Assembly (NCBI GenBank): GCA_022826345.1
Contig: JAJDVB010000210.1
Span: forward strand, 1 to 64,000
Length of the DNA stretch: 64,000 nucleotides
Direction of reading: 5' to 3'
Origin: Alphaproteobacteria bacterium
GTDB lineage: Bacteria; Pseudomonadota; Alphaproteobacteria; UBA828
The position numbers were made by a program, and so were the translations under genes. The notes below the pieces were generated by a model, which saw only the letters and a program-made list of their open reading frames with translations, did no database searches and was not told where the DNA came from. This document shows, piece by piece, positions 8,224 through 16,259 of the stretch (its first letter is position 1; each line of letters starts with the position of its first letter).

Positions 8224-9345
8224 ATGACCGTCAAGCGCACTATCAAGCCGTCACGCCGCACTGTCCTCAAGGGGCTGGCTGCCGGCGGCGGCGTAGCGGC
8301 CTCGACCAAGTTCGGGCTCTTCAACATCAACCATTCCTGGTCGCAGGACGTGCACTGGGACGGCCAGCCCTTCGACGCGGGCGGCGCCACCTTCACCCTC
8401 GGCGAGTGGGGCGGCTTCTGGGAGGAGTTCGTCCGCGACGCCCAGCTGAACGAGTTCGAGAAGACCTACAACTGCACCATCGCCTACGATTCCTCGTGGC
8501 CCTGGTTCCCCAAGTACGTGGCCGGTGGGCCGCAGGACCCGGCCTTCGACATGTGCAACTGGAACCTGCCCGAGATGATGAAGACTGCGCGGGCCGGCGA
8601 CTACTTCCTGCCCATCGACGACATCAAGGCGAACGTACCCAACGCGAACGACTGCTGGGACTTCGCCTTCGGCAACGGCATCGGCGTGACCTGGGCCTTC
8701 GGCCAATACGCCTACGTGTACCGGACCGACCTGGTCGATCCCGCGCCAGCCGACTTCAAGTCGTTCTGGGAGGACCGCTTCGCCGGCAACCGCGCCACAT
8801 ACATCACGTCCAACACCCTGCAGATGGTCTTCTTCATCACCGCCAGCGCCGCCTGGGGCGAGGGGCCGGAGGACCTGGACGCTGGCTTCGATGCCATGGA
8901 GCGTGCCATGCCGATGAAGATCAGCGACTTCACCGGCAACATGCAGACCCTGGTGGAGCGCGGCGAGGTGCACCTCGGTGTCCAGTGGGAAGGCGAGGTC
9001 TACCTGCAGATGGACAAGGGCATCTCCGTTGCCCCGGTCATCTGGGACGCCAAACCGATCCTGACCCAGACCAAGACCATCAGCCGCTACGCAGAGCCGA
9101 TGCAGAAGAAGCTCGGCTACGCGCTGATGAACGAGGCGCTCGATCCGGGCTACCAGTCGAAGGCCGGCTCCATCTTCTATCTGCGCCCGACCAACGGCAA
9201 GGCGGCGGTGTCGGACAATCTCGCGAGCAAGGGCGTGGCCAACACGGCCGGCGCCATGGAAGGTCTCTGGATCCCCGATTGGAACTGGTATCTCGACAAC
9301 GAGGACGACATCGTCGAGACCACCAACGAGATCTTCGGCGGCTGA
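8224..9345 (+). CDS. Extracellular solute-binding protein with Tat signal (PotD-like)
   Basis: Protein of 373 residues. A good Shine-Dalgarno (AAAGGAGAATTAACG) lies just before the ATG at 8224 and decides this start over the in-frame codon at 8197. The N-terminus carries a twin-arginine motif (SRRTVLKG) and a hydrophobic stretch with Ala/Gly, so the protein should be exported folded by Tat. The body is of the periplasmic binding protein type used with Pot-like permeases. It would deliver the substrate to the two permeases upstream. Confidence 0.88.
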   Translation: MTVKRTIKPSRRTVLKGLAAGGGVAASTKFGLFNINHSWSQDVHWDGQPFDAGGATFTLGEWGGFWEEFVRDAQLNEFEKTYNCTIAYDSSWPWFPKYVAGGPQDPAFDMCNWNLPEMMKTARAGDYFLPIDDIKANVPNANDCWDFAFGNGIGVTWAFGQYAYVYRTDLVDPAPADFKSFWEDRFAGNRATYITSNTLQMVFFITASAAWGEGPEDLDAGFDAMERAMPMKISDFTGNMQTLVERGEVHLGVQWEGEVYLQMDKGISVAPVIWDAKPILTQTKTISRYAEPMQKKLGYALMNEALDPGYQSKAGSIFYLRPTNGKAAVSDNLASKGVANTAGAMEGLWIPDWNWYLDNEDDIVETTNEIFGG

Positions 9346-9379
9346 AGCCTTCTTACCGGGCGGCTGAACGAGGCGGCGC

Positions 9380-10450
9380 GTGTCGGACGTCGAGCTCTCG
9401 AGCCTGACGAAGCGCTTCGGCGAAACCCTCGCGGTCGACGACGTCTCGCTCCGGGTCGAGGAGGGGGAGTTCTTCTCCCTCCTCGGCCCGTCCGGCTGCG
9501 GCAAGACGACGACGCTCCGCATGATCGCGGGCTTCGTCCGCCCGAACGAGGGGCAGGTCTTCATCGGTGGGGAAGACATGACCCTGCTCCCGCCGGAGAA
9601 GCGGGGGATCGGGATCGTCTTTCAGAACTACGCGATCTTTCCGCACATGACGGTGTTCGACAACATCGCTTTCGGCCTGAAGATGCGGAAGGTGCCGAAG
9701 CGGGAGATTCGCGGCCGCGTCGGCAAGGCGCTGGAACAGGTCAACCTCGACGGGTACGAGAGGCGCTATCAACGAGAGCTATCCGGCGGGGAGCAGCAGC
9801 GCGTGGCGCTCGCCCGCGTGCTCATTACCGAGCCCAAGATCCTGCTTCTCGACGAGCCCTTGAGCGCGCTCGACAAGAAGCTTCGGGAGGAGATGAAGTA
9901 CTGGATCAAGGGGCTGCAGCACTCCCTCGGCATCACCACCGTCTACGTCACCCACGACCAGGGCGAGGCGCTCACCATGTCGGACCGGATCGCGGTGATG
10001 AACCGCGCGAAGGTTGTCCAGATCGGTGCACCCGATACGATCTACGAGCATCCGGCGGATCGTTTCGTCACCGACTTCATCGGCGAGTCCAACATCCTCG
10101 AAGCGCGCGTCGCGGCGGTGAACGCGCGCGAATGTCGCGTTGCCGTGGGCCGGGTCGAGTTTGCAGCGCCGCGGCGCGATGGGATCGAGACCGGCCAGGC
10201 GGTTGGCTTCGTGGTGAGGCCGGAGCGTGTGCTGATCGGCGCCGCGGCCCAGGCCGTCGATGGCCCCAAGGTCACCGCGACCGTGATGGATCGCAGCTAT
10301 CAGGGCGCGATCATCCGCTACCGATTGCAGCTCGAAGGCCAGGAGATCGTGGCCGAGGTACCCAACCGGCCAGACCAGCCGGAGCTTGCCGACGGTGCCG
10401 AGACCGTGATCGGCTGGACCGTGGCGAGCAGCGAGCTGCTCGTCGACTGA
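9380..10450 (+). CDS. ABC transporter ATP-binding protein, PotA-like
   Basis: Protein of 356 residues with a GTG start. Walker A is GPSGCGKTT (about residues 36-44), the Q-loop is FQNYAIFPHMT, the signature is LSGGEQQRVALAR, Walker B is ILLLDEPLSALD, and the switch histidine is in VTHDQ. The C-terminal 110 residues form a TOBE-type regulatory domain (VVRPERVLIG, VMDRSYQGAIIRY). It completes the importer operon 6387-10450 and faces the convergent DUF917 gene 24 bp away. Confidence 0.92.
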   Translation: MSDVELSSLTKRFGETLAVDDVSLRVEEGEFFSLLGPSGCGKTTTLRMIAGFVRPNEGQVFIGGEDMTLLPPEKRGIGIVFQNYAIFPHMTVFDNIAFGLKMRKVPKREIRGRVGKALEQVNLDGYERRYQRELSGGEQQRVALARVLITEPKILLLDEPLSALDKKLREEMKYWIKGLQHSLGITTVYVTHDQGEALTMSDRIAVMNRAKVVQIGAPDTIYEHPADRFVTDFIGESNILEARVAAVNARECRVAVGRVEFAAPRRDGIETGQAVGFVVRPERVLIGAAAQAVDGPKVTATVMDRSYQGAIIRYRLQLEGQEIVAEVPNRPDQPELADGAETVIGWTVASSELLVD

Positions 10451-10474
10451 GGACTGCCGGCTTCGGCCGCGCGC

Positions 10475-11578
10475 TCAGACCAGTTCTTCGATCGGCGTGT
10501 AGACGTCCGCGATCCCGAAGTACTTGGGGCCGAACACGTCGAGCGCCTCGGGTGTGCGCATCACCGGTGGCACGCTCACGCCCACCACGCGCACGCGCTG
10601 GCCGTACTTGAGCCCCTCGGTGGTGATCGGCTCGGCATTTTCCTGATCGAGAATGCAGATCAGGTCCGGCACCATGCCGAGCATGCGCTCACCCTGCTGG
10701 GCCACCAGGAACTCGTTCTGGAAGCGCACCTCCAGTTTCTCGCCCGTGCTCTCGCCTATGCCCTCGAACTTGACCCGGCCGATGGCCCAGCCGCGGGTGG
10801 TCTCTCGCAGGAGGTCCACCACCTTGCCTTCGAAGAGCACCTTGCAGAAGCGCTTGTCGCGCGAGGTTGCGAAGTAGCGCTGCAACCCAGCGAAGGGGTC
10901 GCTCTGAGTCTCCCGCGCCTCGCGGATCGAGCGGCCGATCTCCATGGCGAGCGTGGTCGTGTAGAGCACGCCGGTCTCCTTCGCCTCCTTGCCCGACATG
11001 GAATAGAGCGCGATCTCCGACTTGGTGCCCATGCGGGTGCACACCACCCGCGCGAACCACTCGGATTCGAGGTTGCTGCGCGCCCGGACGATGACCTCGT
11101 TGCCGTGCTCGTCGCGCAGCACGATGGGGGATGCGGGGACGCCGTAGACGCCGAAGGTGCACATCTGCAGCTCGGGGAAGGCGCGGCCCATGCCGTCGCC
11201 GTCTACCACCGGCAGCCCGGTCATGGCGCCGATCACCATGGGCAGCGTGCCGTTGATGCCGCCGGCCTCGGCGGAGATCAGCGCGTCGGCCTTGCGGCCC
11301 TTCTCGCGCTCGATCGAGCGCAGGCACTCCACCATGGCATGCGCGCTCGGAATTTTTTCCACCATCACGGTGGGCGCGCCCATGTTGGCGACCGAGACGA
11401 CGAAGTCGTCGTCGTCGAGCTCCATCGGGTCCATGATCGTGATATCGGCGCCTTCCTCCAGCTTCTGCCGCAGGATCAGCCCACCGACGTAGGGATCGCC
11501 GCCGCCGCCGGTGCCGAGAAACGCGGTGCCGCGCAAGAAATCCGGCAGCAGGTCGAGGTGCATCTTCATCGTTTGCAT
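10475..11578 (-). CDS. DUF917 family protein
   Basis: Protein of 367 residues. The N-terminus (LRGTAFLGTGGGGDPYVGG) and the segments ISAEAGGINGTLPMVIGAM and PVVDGDGMGRAFPELQM are DUF917 hallmarks; one characterised member is an S-methyl thiohydantoin desulfurase. It lies 27 bp after the hydantoinase/oxoprolinase-type gene and should be cotranscribed with it. In this setting it probably helps process a hydantoin-like ring compound; the exact substrate is not deducible. Three methionines near the start (1, 4 and 6) leave the exact start open by a few residues. Confidence 0.88.
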   Translation of the reverse strand: MQTMKMHLDLLPDFLRGTAFLGTGGGGDPYVGGLILRQKLEEGADITIMDPMELDDDDFVVSVANMGAPTVMVEKIPSAHAMVECLRSIEREKGRKADALISAEAGGINGTLPMVIGAMTGLPVVDGDGMGRAFPELQMCTFGVYGVPASPIVLRDEHGNEVIVRARSNLESEWFARVVCTRMGTKSEIALYSMSGKEAKETGVLYTTTLAMEIGRSIREARETQSDPFAGLQRYFATSRDKRFCKVLFEGKVVDLLRETTRGWAIGRVKFEGIGESTGEKLEVRFQNEFLVAQQGERMLGMVPDLICILDQENAEPITTEGLKYGQRVRVVGVSVPPVMRTPEALDVFGPKYFGIADVYTPIEELV

Positions 11579-11605
11579 ATTCCTGCTGTCGCTCCTGCTT
11601 GCTGC

Positions 11606-13150
11606 TCAGCGTTCGGCGAGATCGCCCACCGCCTTGACCCGCACCCGGCAGGCGGCGCCCGGCAGGTAGGCAAGGGGGATCTCCTCCACCTCGATGATTT
11701 CGATGCTGGCAGGCTCGGCGCCGGCATCCACCGCCTTGGCCTGCGCCTCGTCCTTGGCCTGGGCGATCGCGTTCTCGCGTCCCTCCTGCTCGTAGGAGAA
11801 GACGCGGTCGACCTCACCGCCAACCTGCGCGATGGCGGCGCCGATGGCGTTGGCCACCGCCGAGTGCTCGGGCACGCTCAGCGTCGAGACGCCGGCGAGG
11901 TCGCGTTCGATCAGGATGCTGCCGCCGCCCACCAGGATGGCGGGCACTGCGTCCGCGCTCGTCTTCATGCGGTCGATGGCGTCTTCCACCATGGTGTGGA
12001 TGGTATCCAGCCCGCGCTGCACCGCGGCACCGTCGAGCCCGGCGATGGCGCTACGGTCGCCGATATCGGCGAGGCCCGCGGCGACGGCGATATCGGTGGC
12101 GGTGAGCGTGTCGCCACCGAAGACCAGCGCCTTCTCCGTAAGCTCGAAGCCGACCGAATCGGGGCCGACGGTCACCGCGTCGTCGCCCCGCACCAAGCTG
12201 CCGCCGCCGAGCCCGATGGCCAGCACATCGGGCATGCGGAAGTTGGTGCGCACGCCGCCCACATCGACGGCAACCGCCGATTCCCGGGGGAAGCCGCGAG
12301 CCAATACGCCGACATCGGTGGTGGTGCCGCCGATATCGACCACCACGGCATTCTCCTGGTCGGAGAGGAAGGCCGCGCCCCGCATGCTGTTGGTGGGGCC
12401 CGAGGCGAAGGTCAGCACCGGATAGCGCTCGACGTAAGCCGCGCTCATCAGAGTGCCGTCGTTCTGGCTGATGAAGAAGGGCGCGTCGATCTTGAGTTCT
12501 TTCAATGCGTCGCGGAATGCGCCCACCACCTTGGCCGAAAGCGAGACCAGGGCGGCGTTCATCACCGCCGCGTTCTCCCGCTCGATCAGCCCGACCCTGC
12601 CGATCTCGTTGGAAAGCGTGATCTGGGCTTCCGGGTGCTCGTTGCGGATAATCTCGGCGGCGCGGTCCTCCTGCGCGCTGTTGAGCGGCGCAAATACCGA
12701 GGAAACCGCGATCGACTGGAGGCCCTTGGCGGCGATATCGCGTGCGATGTGGGCGATCTCGGCTTCGTCGAGGGGCGAGATTTCGCGCCCGTCGACCTCG
12801 TAGCCGCCCTTGGCCATGTAGACATTGCGGCCGATGGTATCCACCAGGTCGCGCGGCCAGTCGATCAGGGGATTGAGGCTCTCGGTCGCCGGCAGCGCGA
12901 GGCGCACGATGGCGACCGGCACCAGGCGCCGGCGCTCGACGATGGCGTTGGTGAACTGGGTGGTGCCGATCATCACGCCGGTGATGGCCTGGGGCGCAAC
13001 CTCGGAGCGGGCCAGCACGCCCTCGATCGCGGCCACGACGCCCGCACCCACATCGGCGGTGGTTGGCGCCTTGATCGAGGCGAACACCGTGGCGCCATCC
13101 ATCACCACCGCGTCGGTGTTCGTGCCGCCGACGTCGACACCAATTCTCAT
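11606..13150 (-). CDS. Hydantoinase/oxoprolinase family protein (HyuA-like)
   Basis: Protein of 514 residues. The start is set by a strong AGGAG six bases before the ATG and by the diagnostic N-terminal phosphate loop MRIGVDVGGTNTDAVV; the frame continues upstream to 13321 without coding character. A second ATPase-type motif is VVDIGGTTTDVGVL and a Gly-rich adenosine loop occurs at AILVGGGSILI. These are the actin-like ATPase motifs of HyuA/OplA proteins, which hydrolyse hydantoins or 5-oxoproline with ATP. The short length matches the type paired with DUF917 and lacks a HyuB partner. It is divergent from the racemase gene, whose start overlaps only the non-coding extension. Confidence 0.88.
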   Translation of the reverse strand: MRIGVDVGGTNTDAVVMDGATVFASIKAPTTADVGAGVVAAIEGVLARSEVAPQAITGVMIGTTQFTNAIVERRRLVPVAIVRLALPATESLNPLIDWPRDLVDTIGRNVYMAKGGYEVDGREISPLDEAEIAHIARDIAAKGLQSIAVSSVFAPLNSAQEDRAAEIIRNEHPEAQITLSNEIGRVGLIERENAAVMNAALVSLSAKVVGAFRDALKELKIDAPFFISQNDGTLMSAAYVERYPVLTFASGPTNSMRGAAFLSDQENAVVVDIGGTTTDVGVLARGFPRESAVAVDVGGVRTNFRMPDVLAIGLGGGSLVRGDDAVTVGPDSVGFELTEKALVFGGDTLTATDIAVAAGLADIGDRSAIAGLDGAAVQRGLDTIHTMVEDAIDRMKTSADAVPAILVGGGSILIERDLAGVSTLSVPEHSAVANAIGAAIAQVGGEVDRVFSYEQEGRENAIAQAKDEAQAKAVDAGAEPASIEIIEVEEIPLAYLPGAACRVRVKAVGDLAER

Positions 13151-13314
13151 GCTTTTCTCCTGCGCATCGTGCCGCCGCATCCTAGTCTCAGCGCTGTGGG
13201 ATCGCACCGGCAAACATCCCGCCTTCGCGCCCGATTGAACGCCGGACGGCAGAGACGTAGACTCCTCGCCAGGCAGCGCCCGCTGAGCGGCGTTCCAATG
13301 GAAGGGCACCGGCC

Positions 13315-14082
13315 ATGGCAACGGATGTGAGAGTAGTTACCCCGATCACCACCTGGGGTTTTCGGGACAGCTCCGAGTTTCGCGCCCTCGAAAGGCCCGA
13401 CTTGACGATCAGTCATGTCGAGATCGAGACCGGCCCGGCCTCGATCGAATGCGAATACGACGAAGCGCTCGCCGTCCCCGGAACGATCGCGAAGATCATC
13501 GAGGCCGAACGCGACGGATGCGACGCGGTCGTGATCGACTGCATGGGCGATCCCGGCATGCTGCCGGGCCGCGAGTGTGTCTCGATCCCCGTGATTGGGC
13601 CGTGCGAAGCGGCGATGCACGTGGCGTCGATGCTGGGGCACACTTTCAGCGTGGTGACGGTGCTCAAGCGTCTCCGCCCGCAGTTCGAGCATCAGGCGCA
13701 GATCTATGGCGTGCGCGAGAAGCTCGCCTCGGTTCGTGCCGTCTCGATCCCGGTGCTGGAGCTGGAGCAGGATCTCGACCGCACCAAGGCGGCGCTTGCG
13801 GAGGAGGCGGTGAAGGCGGTCGAGGAAGACGGCGCCGATGCGATTATCTTCGGCTGCACCGGCATGCTGGGTTGCGCCGAAGCCGTGCGCCGCGGCCTGC
13901 TCGCCAGGGGCTACGACGTGCCGGTGGTCGACCCGGTACCGTGGGCGGTCAAGCTCGCTGCGAGTCTGGTCGACGCCGGGATGAGCCACAGCAAGATTAC
14001 CTACGAGCGCCCGCCGTCGAAGCCCGTAGTCGGCTACGAAATTCCACCGCTGACGAGCCTCGCCCGCGACGCCGCCGAGTAG
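13315..14082 (+). CDS. Aspartate/glutamate/hydantoin racemase family protein
   Basis: Protein of 255 residues of the Asp/Glu racemase fold. The two catalytic cysteines of cofactor-independent racemases are visible in VIDCMGDPG (about residue 77) and IFGCTGMLG (about residue 181). Next to HyuA-like and DUF917 genes, a hydantoin racemase role is the most economical reading: it would interconvert D- and L-5-substituted hydantoins before ring opening. It reads away from the hyuA-like gene across a 164-bp divergent promoter region. Confidence 0.85.
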   Translation: MATDVRVVTPITTWGFRDSSEFRALERPDLTISHVEIETGPASIECEYDEALAVPGTIAKIIEAERDGCDAVVIDCMGDPGMLPGRECVSIPVIGPCEAAMHVASMLGHTFSVVTVLKRLRPQFEHQAQIYGVREKLASVRAVSIPVLELEQDLDRTKAALAEEAVKAVEEDGADAIIFGCTGMLGCAEAVRRGLLARGYDVPVVDPVPWAVKLAASLVDAGMSHSKITYERPPSKPVVGYEIPPLTSLARDAAE

Positions 14083-14362
14083 GTGTCGCGCCCAACCCGG
14101 TGGACTAGCGTTTCGATCACGCCGCCGCCTCGCCCGCGACCTCGGTTGACGGCGTAGGGTGCCCGATCTGGGCCGACCTGACGCCCCTCCTGCGGATTTT
14201 CCCTTTCGGATCGACGACTGCGGCTTCGTCGAGGGCATCAAGTTCCCGAACGTCGAATTCATGACCTCCGCCAATCCGGTGGACTTGCTGACCCAATTCT
14301 GGAGAAGGCGCGACCGGAGCGCTGATTGGCCTCGTGCGATTAGGAGCAGGAAACCCGTTACT
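14083..14362. other. Region without a clear gene
   Basis: A plus-strand frame at 14159-14371 encodes 70 residues, including DDCGFVEGIKFPNVEFMTSA, which looks protein-like but matches no family I know. It may be the remnant of a gene broken by the events that left the neighbouring LuxR and tail fragments. No promoter or RNA is apparent. Confidence 0.35.
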
Positions 14363-14510
14363 CGACCGTAGGCGGATGCCGGTCGCGTGTCAGTCGGCGA
14401 AACGGATAGGTCCGCAACTCGTCCGGATAGGTGATCGTAGCCGGCAAAGACTCGAGCCCCTTCGCAGGGCAGCCAAGCTTTCGTCTCTCGACCTGGGCTG
14501 ATCGATTTCG
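14363..14510 (-). pseudogene. Remnant of an unidentified protein tail (minus strand)
   Basis: Read on the minus strand, the open frame runs through VERRKLGCPAKGLESLPAT and TYPDELRTYPFRRLTRDRHP to a TAA at 14363-14365. It is homologous in protein and DNA to the fragment at 6231-6302 on the opposite strand (about 80% identical bases over the best 60). No N-terminal part exists; the frame is cut at the LuxR remnant. The parent family is not recognised. Confidence 0.5.
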
Positions 14511-14676
14511 CTACAGATGTTGCACTTCCGGCGGTTTGTCCAGACCATGTCGCCGTGCCACGGAGACGGCAAGGGCCCGCTTATTCACGCCCAGCTTGGC
14601 ATAGATATTCTTCAGGTGAAATTTCACCGTCGGCTCCGAGAGCCCCAGATGCCGGGCGATAAGTTTGTTCGAGCTA
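14511..14676 (-). pseudogene. LuxR-type HTH regulator remnant (C-terminal DNA-binding domain only)
   Basis: The minus-strand frame reads SNKLIARHLGLSEPTVKFHL, then KNIYAKLGVNKRALAVSVAR, to a TAG at 14511-14513. This is the recognition helix and following helices of a LuxR/FixJ-type HTH, with the conserved LS-x-TVK-x-HL-x-NI-x-KL pattern. The receiver or ligand domain and the first HTH helix are missing; the sequence breaks off exactly where the replicase gene's stop codon lies (14674-14676). It is a decayed fragment, not a functional gene. Confidence 0.85.
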
Positions 14677-15501
14677 CCAGGGGCGCAACGCCTCGTTGCT
14701 CCCCTCGCGGGAAGCGCTGGCCTTCCTTGCTTTGCCGGTCTGCTTTGCTGACCGAGCGGCCTGCTTCTTGATCCACCGGGGGCAATGCCAACCTCGTGAC
14801 GCCCACCGCCGCTTGTACTTCTCGATCTGCCTGACCGTCGCCTGCACGTCGGAGAGCGGGAGCGGGTGGTGGAAGTCCTGGTTGACAGCGAGCAGGGCTG
14901 GGAGCAAATCTAGGTGCTCGTTGGCCCGCCGGCCAGCCCACTTCATGCCAGCCTCGAACAGATCGACGTTGCGACCCACGCCTGTCTGGCGAACGGTGGG
15001 CCTCATCCACCCGAAGGGGATGACGCTCGCCAACTGCTCGAGCGTGTACGGTTCTCTGCTTCCCCATGTCGTTCGATAGGGAGAGCAGTCTATCGACGTG
15101 GGGTTATGGGCGAGGACGCCTGCATAGCCCGGATCGGCACCTACAGCCTGCGCGTAGTAGTCGGCGATGCCGGCAAGGTAGCGAAGTGGCTCGATCCGGG
15201 CGGCAGAATATCGGTGCACGGGTTTGGCGAGGGTCCAACAGACATGCGCGTGATCGTTCGCCGGGCGCCACACTACCCAGTTCGGGTCGGGTAGATCAGG
15301 CAGCCCGCGTCTCAGGTCGGCTGAACTGTCGCAGTCCAGCACCAGCACCGCGACAGAAGATCCGGCATTGCCGTACTCGACCTCAGGGAAGTTCCACGCC
15401 CTCTCGGGCGTCGTGCGGAATGATGTGTACGGGCGCCCCGGTCGCTTGCCAGGCGACACGAACGGGAAGGGGTGAGCGGCCCTCAGACCATGCCCCCGCA
15501 T
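14674..15501 (-). CDS. Plasmid/phage replicase-family protein (RepA-like with PriCT-1 region)
   Basis: Protein of about 275 residues from the ATG at 15501; the frame is open further upstream into the tRNA gene, so the start is uncertain. The first half resembles the Replicase family (PF03090) of ColE2-like plasmids and phages: VLVLDCDSSADL, WVVWRPANDHAHVCWTLAKP, DPGYAGVLAHNP and YRTTWGSREPYTLEQLA. The end of the protein (PLPLSDVQATVRQIEKYKRRW) resembles a PriCT-1 primase C-terminal module. It would initiate replication of a small element. It lies 147 bp past the 3' end of tRNA-Thr in the same direction, the usual side for tRNA-integrated elements, but I find no second copy of the tRNA 3' end, so this may be the remains of such an element. 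Confidence 0.75.
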   Translation of the reverse strand: MRGHGLRAAHPFPFVSPGKRPGRPYTSFRTTPERAWNFPEVEYGNAGSSVAVLVLDCDSSADLRRGLPDLPDPNWVVWRPANDHAHVCWTLAKPVHRYSAARIEPLRYLAGIADYYAQAVGADPGYAGVLAHNPTSIDCSPYRTTWGSREPYTLEQLASVIPFGWMRPTVRQTGVGRNVDLFEAGMKWAGRRANEHLDLLPALLAVNQDFHHPLPLSDVQATVRQIEKYKRRWASRGWHCPRWIKKQAARSAKQTGKARKASASREGSNEALRPW

Positions 15502-15647
15502 GGTTGCCGGGGCGGCCGCCAAGGGCAGTTCTAGCTGCTCGGGAGGGGATGTTCCGCGAACAGATGAGGGTGGTTTCTGTGCGTTCGCACAGTTATCGTC
15601 GCTTTCTGAGGTCCGCGGATTTTGGCTAAGTGCTTGAAAGGAAACGG

Positions 15648-15719
15648 TGCCGCCGGGAAGAATTGAACTTCCGACCCCTCCCTTACCAAGGGAGTGCTCT
15701 ACCCCTGAGCTACGGCGGC
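15648..15719 (-). tRNA. tRNA-Thr (GGT anticodon)
   Basis: A complete 72-nt cloverleaf on the minus strand. Acceptor arm GCCGCCG pairs with CGGCGGC; D arm GCTC/GAGC; anticodon stem CTCCC/GGGAG with loop TTGGTAA, anticodon GGT (threonine, codons ACC/ACU); variable loop GGGTC; T arm GGAAG/CTTCC with loop TTCAATT; discriminator A. The genome encodes ACCG after the stem, so the full CCA must be added after transcription. A hairpin terminator for the preceding gene lies upstream at 15856-15879. Confidence 0.95.
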
Positions 15720-15855
15720 GCGGGCGCGACATTGCCATAGCGCAGGCGCAGCGGCAACGGCGTGTCCCGTTTCAGGACATTCACCCCCGTTTCAAGGGAC
15801 CCGTCTCATGCCTCCCTGTATTTGGTCAGATCAGCCCGGAGGCAGGCGGGGTGGC

Positions 15856-15879
15856 GAGGCCGGCCTTCGGGCCGGCCTC
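15856..15879 (-). terminator. Hairpin between DUF1127 gene and tRNA-Thr
   Basis: Perfect 10-bp stem GAGGCCGGCC / GGCCGGCCTC with TTCG loop, 10 bp beyond the DUF1127 stop. The T-richer side (GGTTCCTT) is on the plus strand, so termination of the minus-strand DUF1127 message would rest on the stable stem alone. Confidence 0.6.
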
Positions 15880-15889
15880 GGTTCCTTCG

Positions 15890-16075
15890 CTACCGAGCTT
15901 CATAGAAGCCGGATGGCCGCGAGCGCACGATGTCGCCACGCAGTGCGGCGTCGATGTTGCCCCGGCTGAGCCCGATATCGGCAAGCTCGAGATCGGTCAG
16001 GCGCTGGAGCTCTCGCCGCGCACGGCTGCGCTCCCGCCATTTCCGGACCGCTCGGGTGATGGGTGTGAGATCCAT
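15890..16075 (-). CDS. DUF1127 small basic protein
   Basis: Protein of 61 residues. The strong Shine-Dalgarno AGGAGGTGA right before the ATG at 16075 fixes the start; the frame runs 22 codons further upstream without support. It has the Arg-rich N-terminal helix (RAVRKWRERSRARRELQRL) and the DUF1127/YjiS signature LTDLELADIGLSRGNIDAAL. Small DUF1127 proteins in alphaproteobacteria have been linked to RNA turnover and to phosphate or carbon metabolism; which applies here cannot be told. Confidence 0.9.
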   Translation of the reverse strand: MDLTPITRAVRKWRERSRARRELQRLTDLELADIGLSRGNIDAALRGDIVRSRPSGFYEAR

Positions 16076-16259
16076 GTCCTCACCTCCTGTTTCCGGAGTG
16101 TTACGGGTGCTGCGACGGCCCACATCGGAACCGCCGCACACCGTTCCTTGTTCCGATATGTGTCCGGCCGTGGCGTGGGCGAAGCCCAGCGACCGGCATA
16201 GCTGCTATGCTGTGGCGGCAGACGGCAGCGCGCGCTGTCATTCGACGAACGAGCCAAGC

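Noticed and set aside
7350..9407. 685-residue plus-strand frame across the second permease and binding-protein genes
   Set aside because: Out-of-phase reading of two clear transporter genes; Arg-rich, no domain, and inconsistent with the strong ribosome site at 8224.
11105..13330. 741-residue plus-strand open frame opposite the HyuA-like and DUF917 genes
   Set aside because: It is antisense to two well-recognised genes, has His/Asp/Gly-rich shadow composition and no family similarity; long antisense frames are expected at this GC content.
14674..15738. Replicase gene starting at 15738
   Set aside because: That start lies beyond tRNA-Thr, so the first 30 codons would be tRNA sequence; a later start such as 15501 is required.
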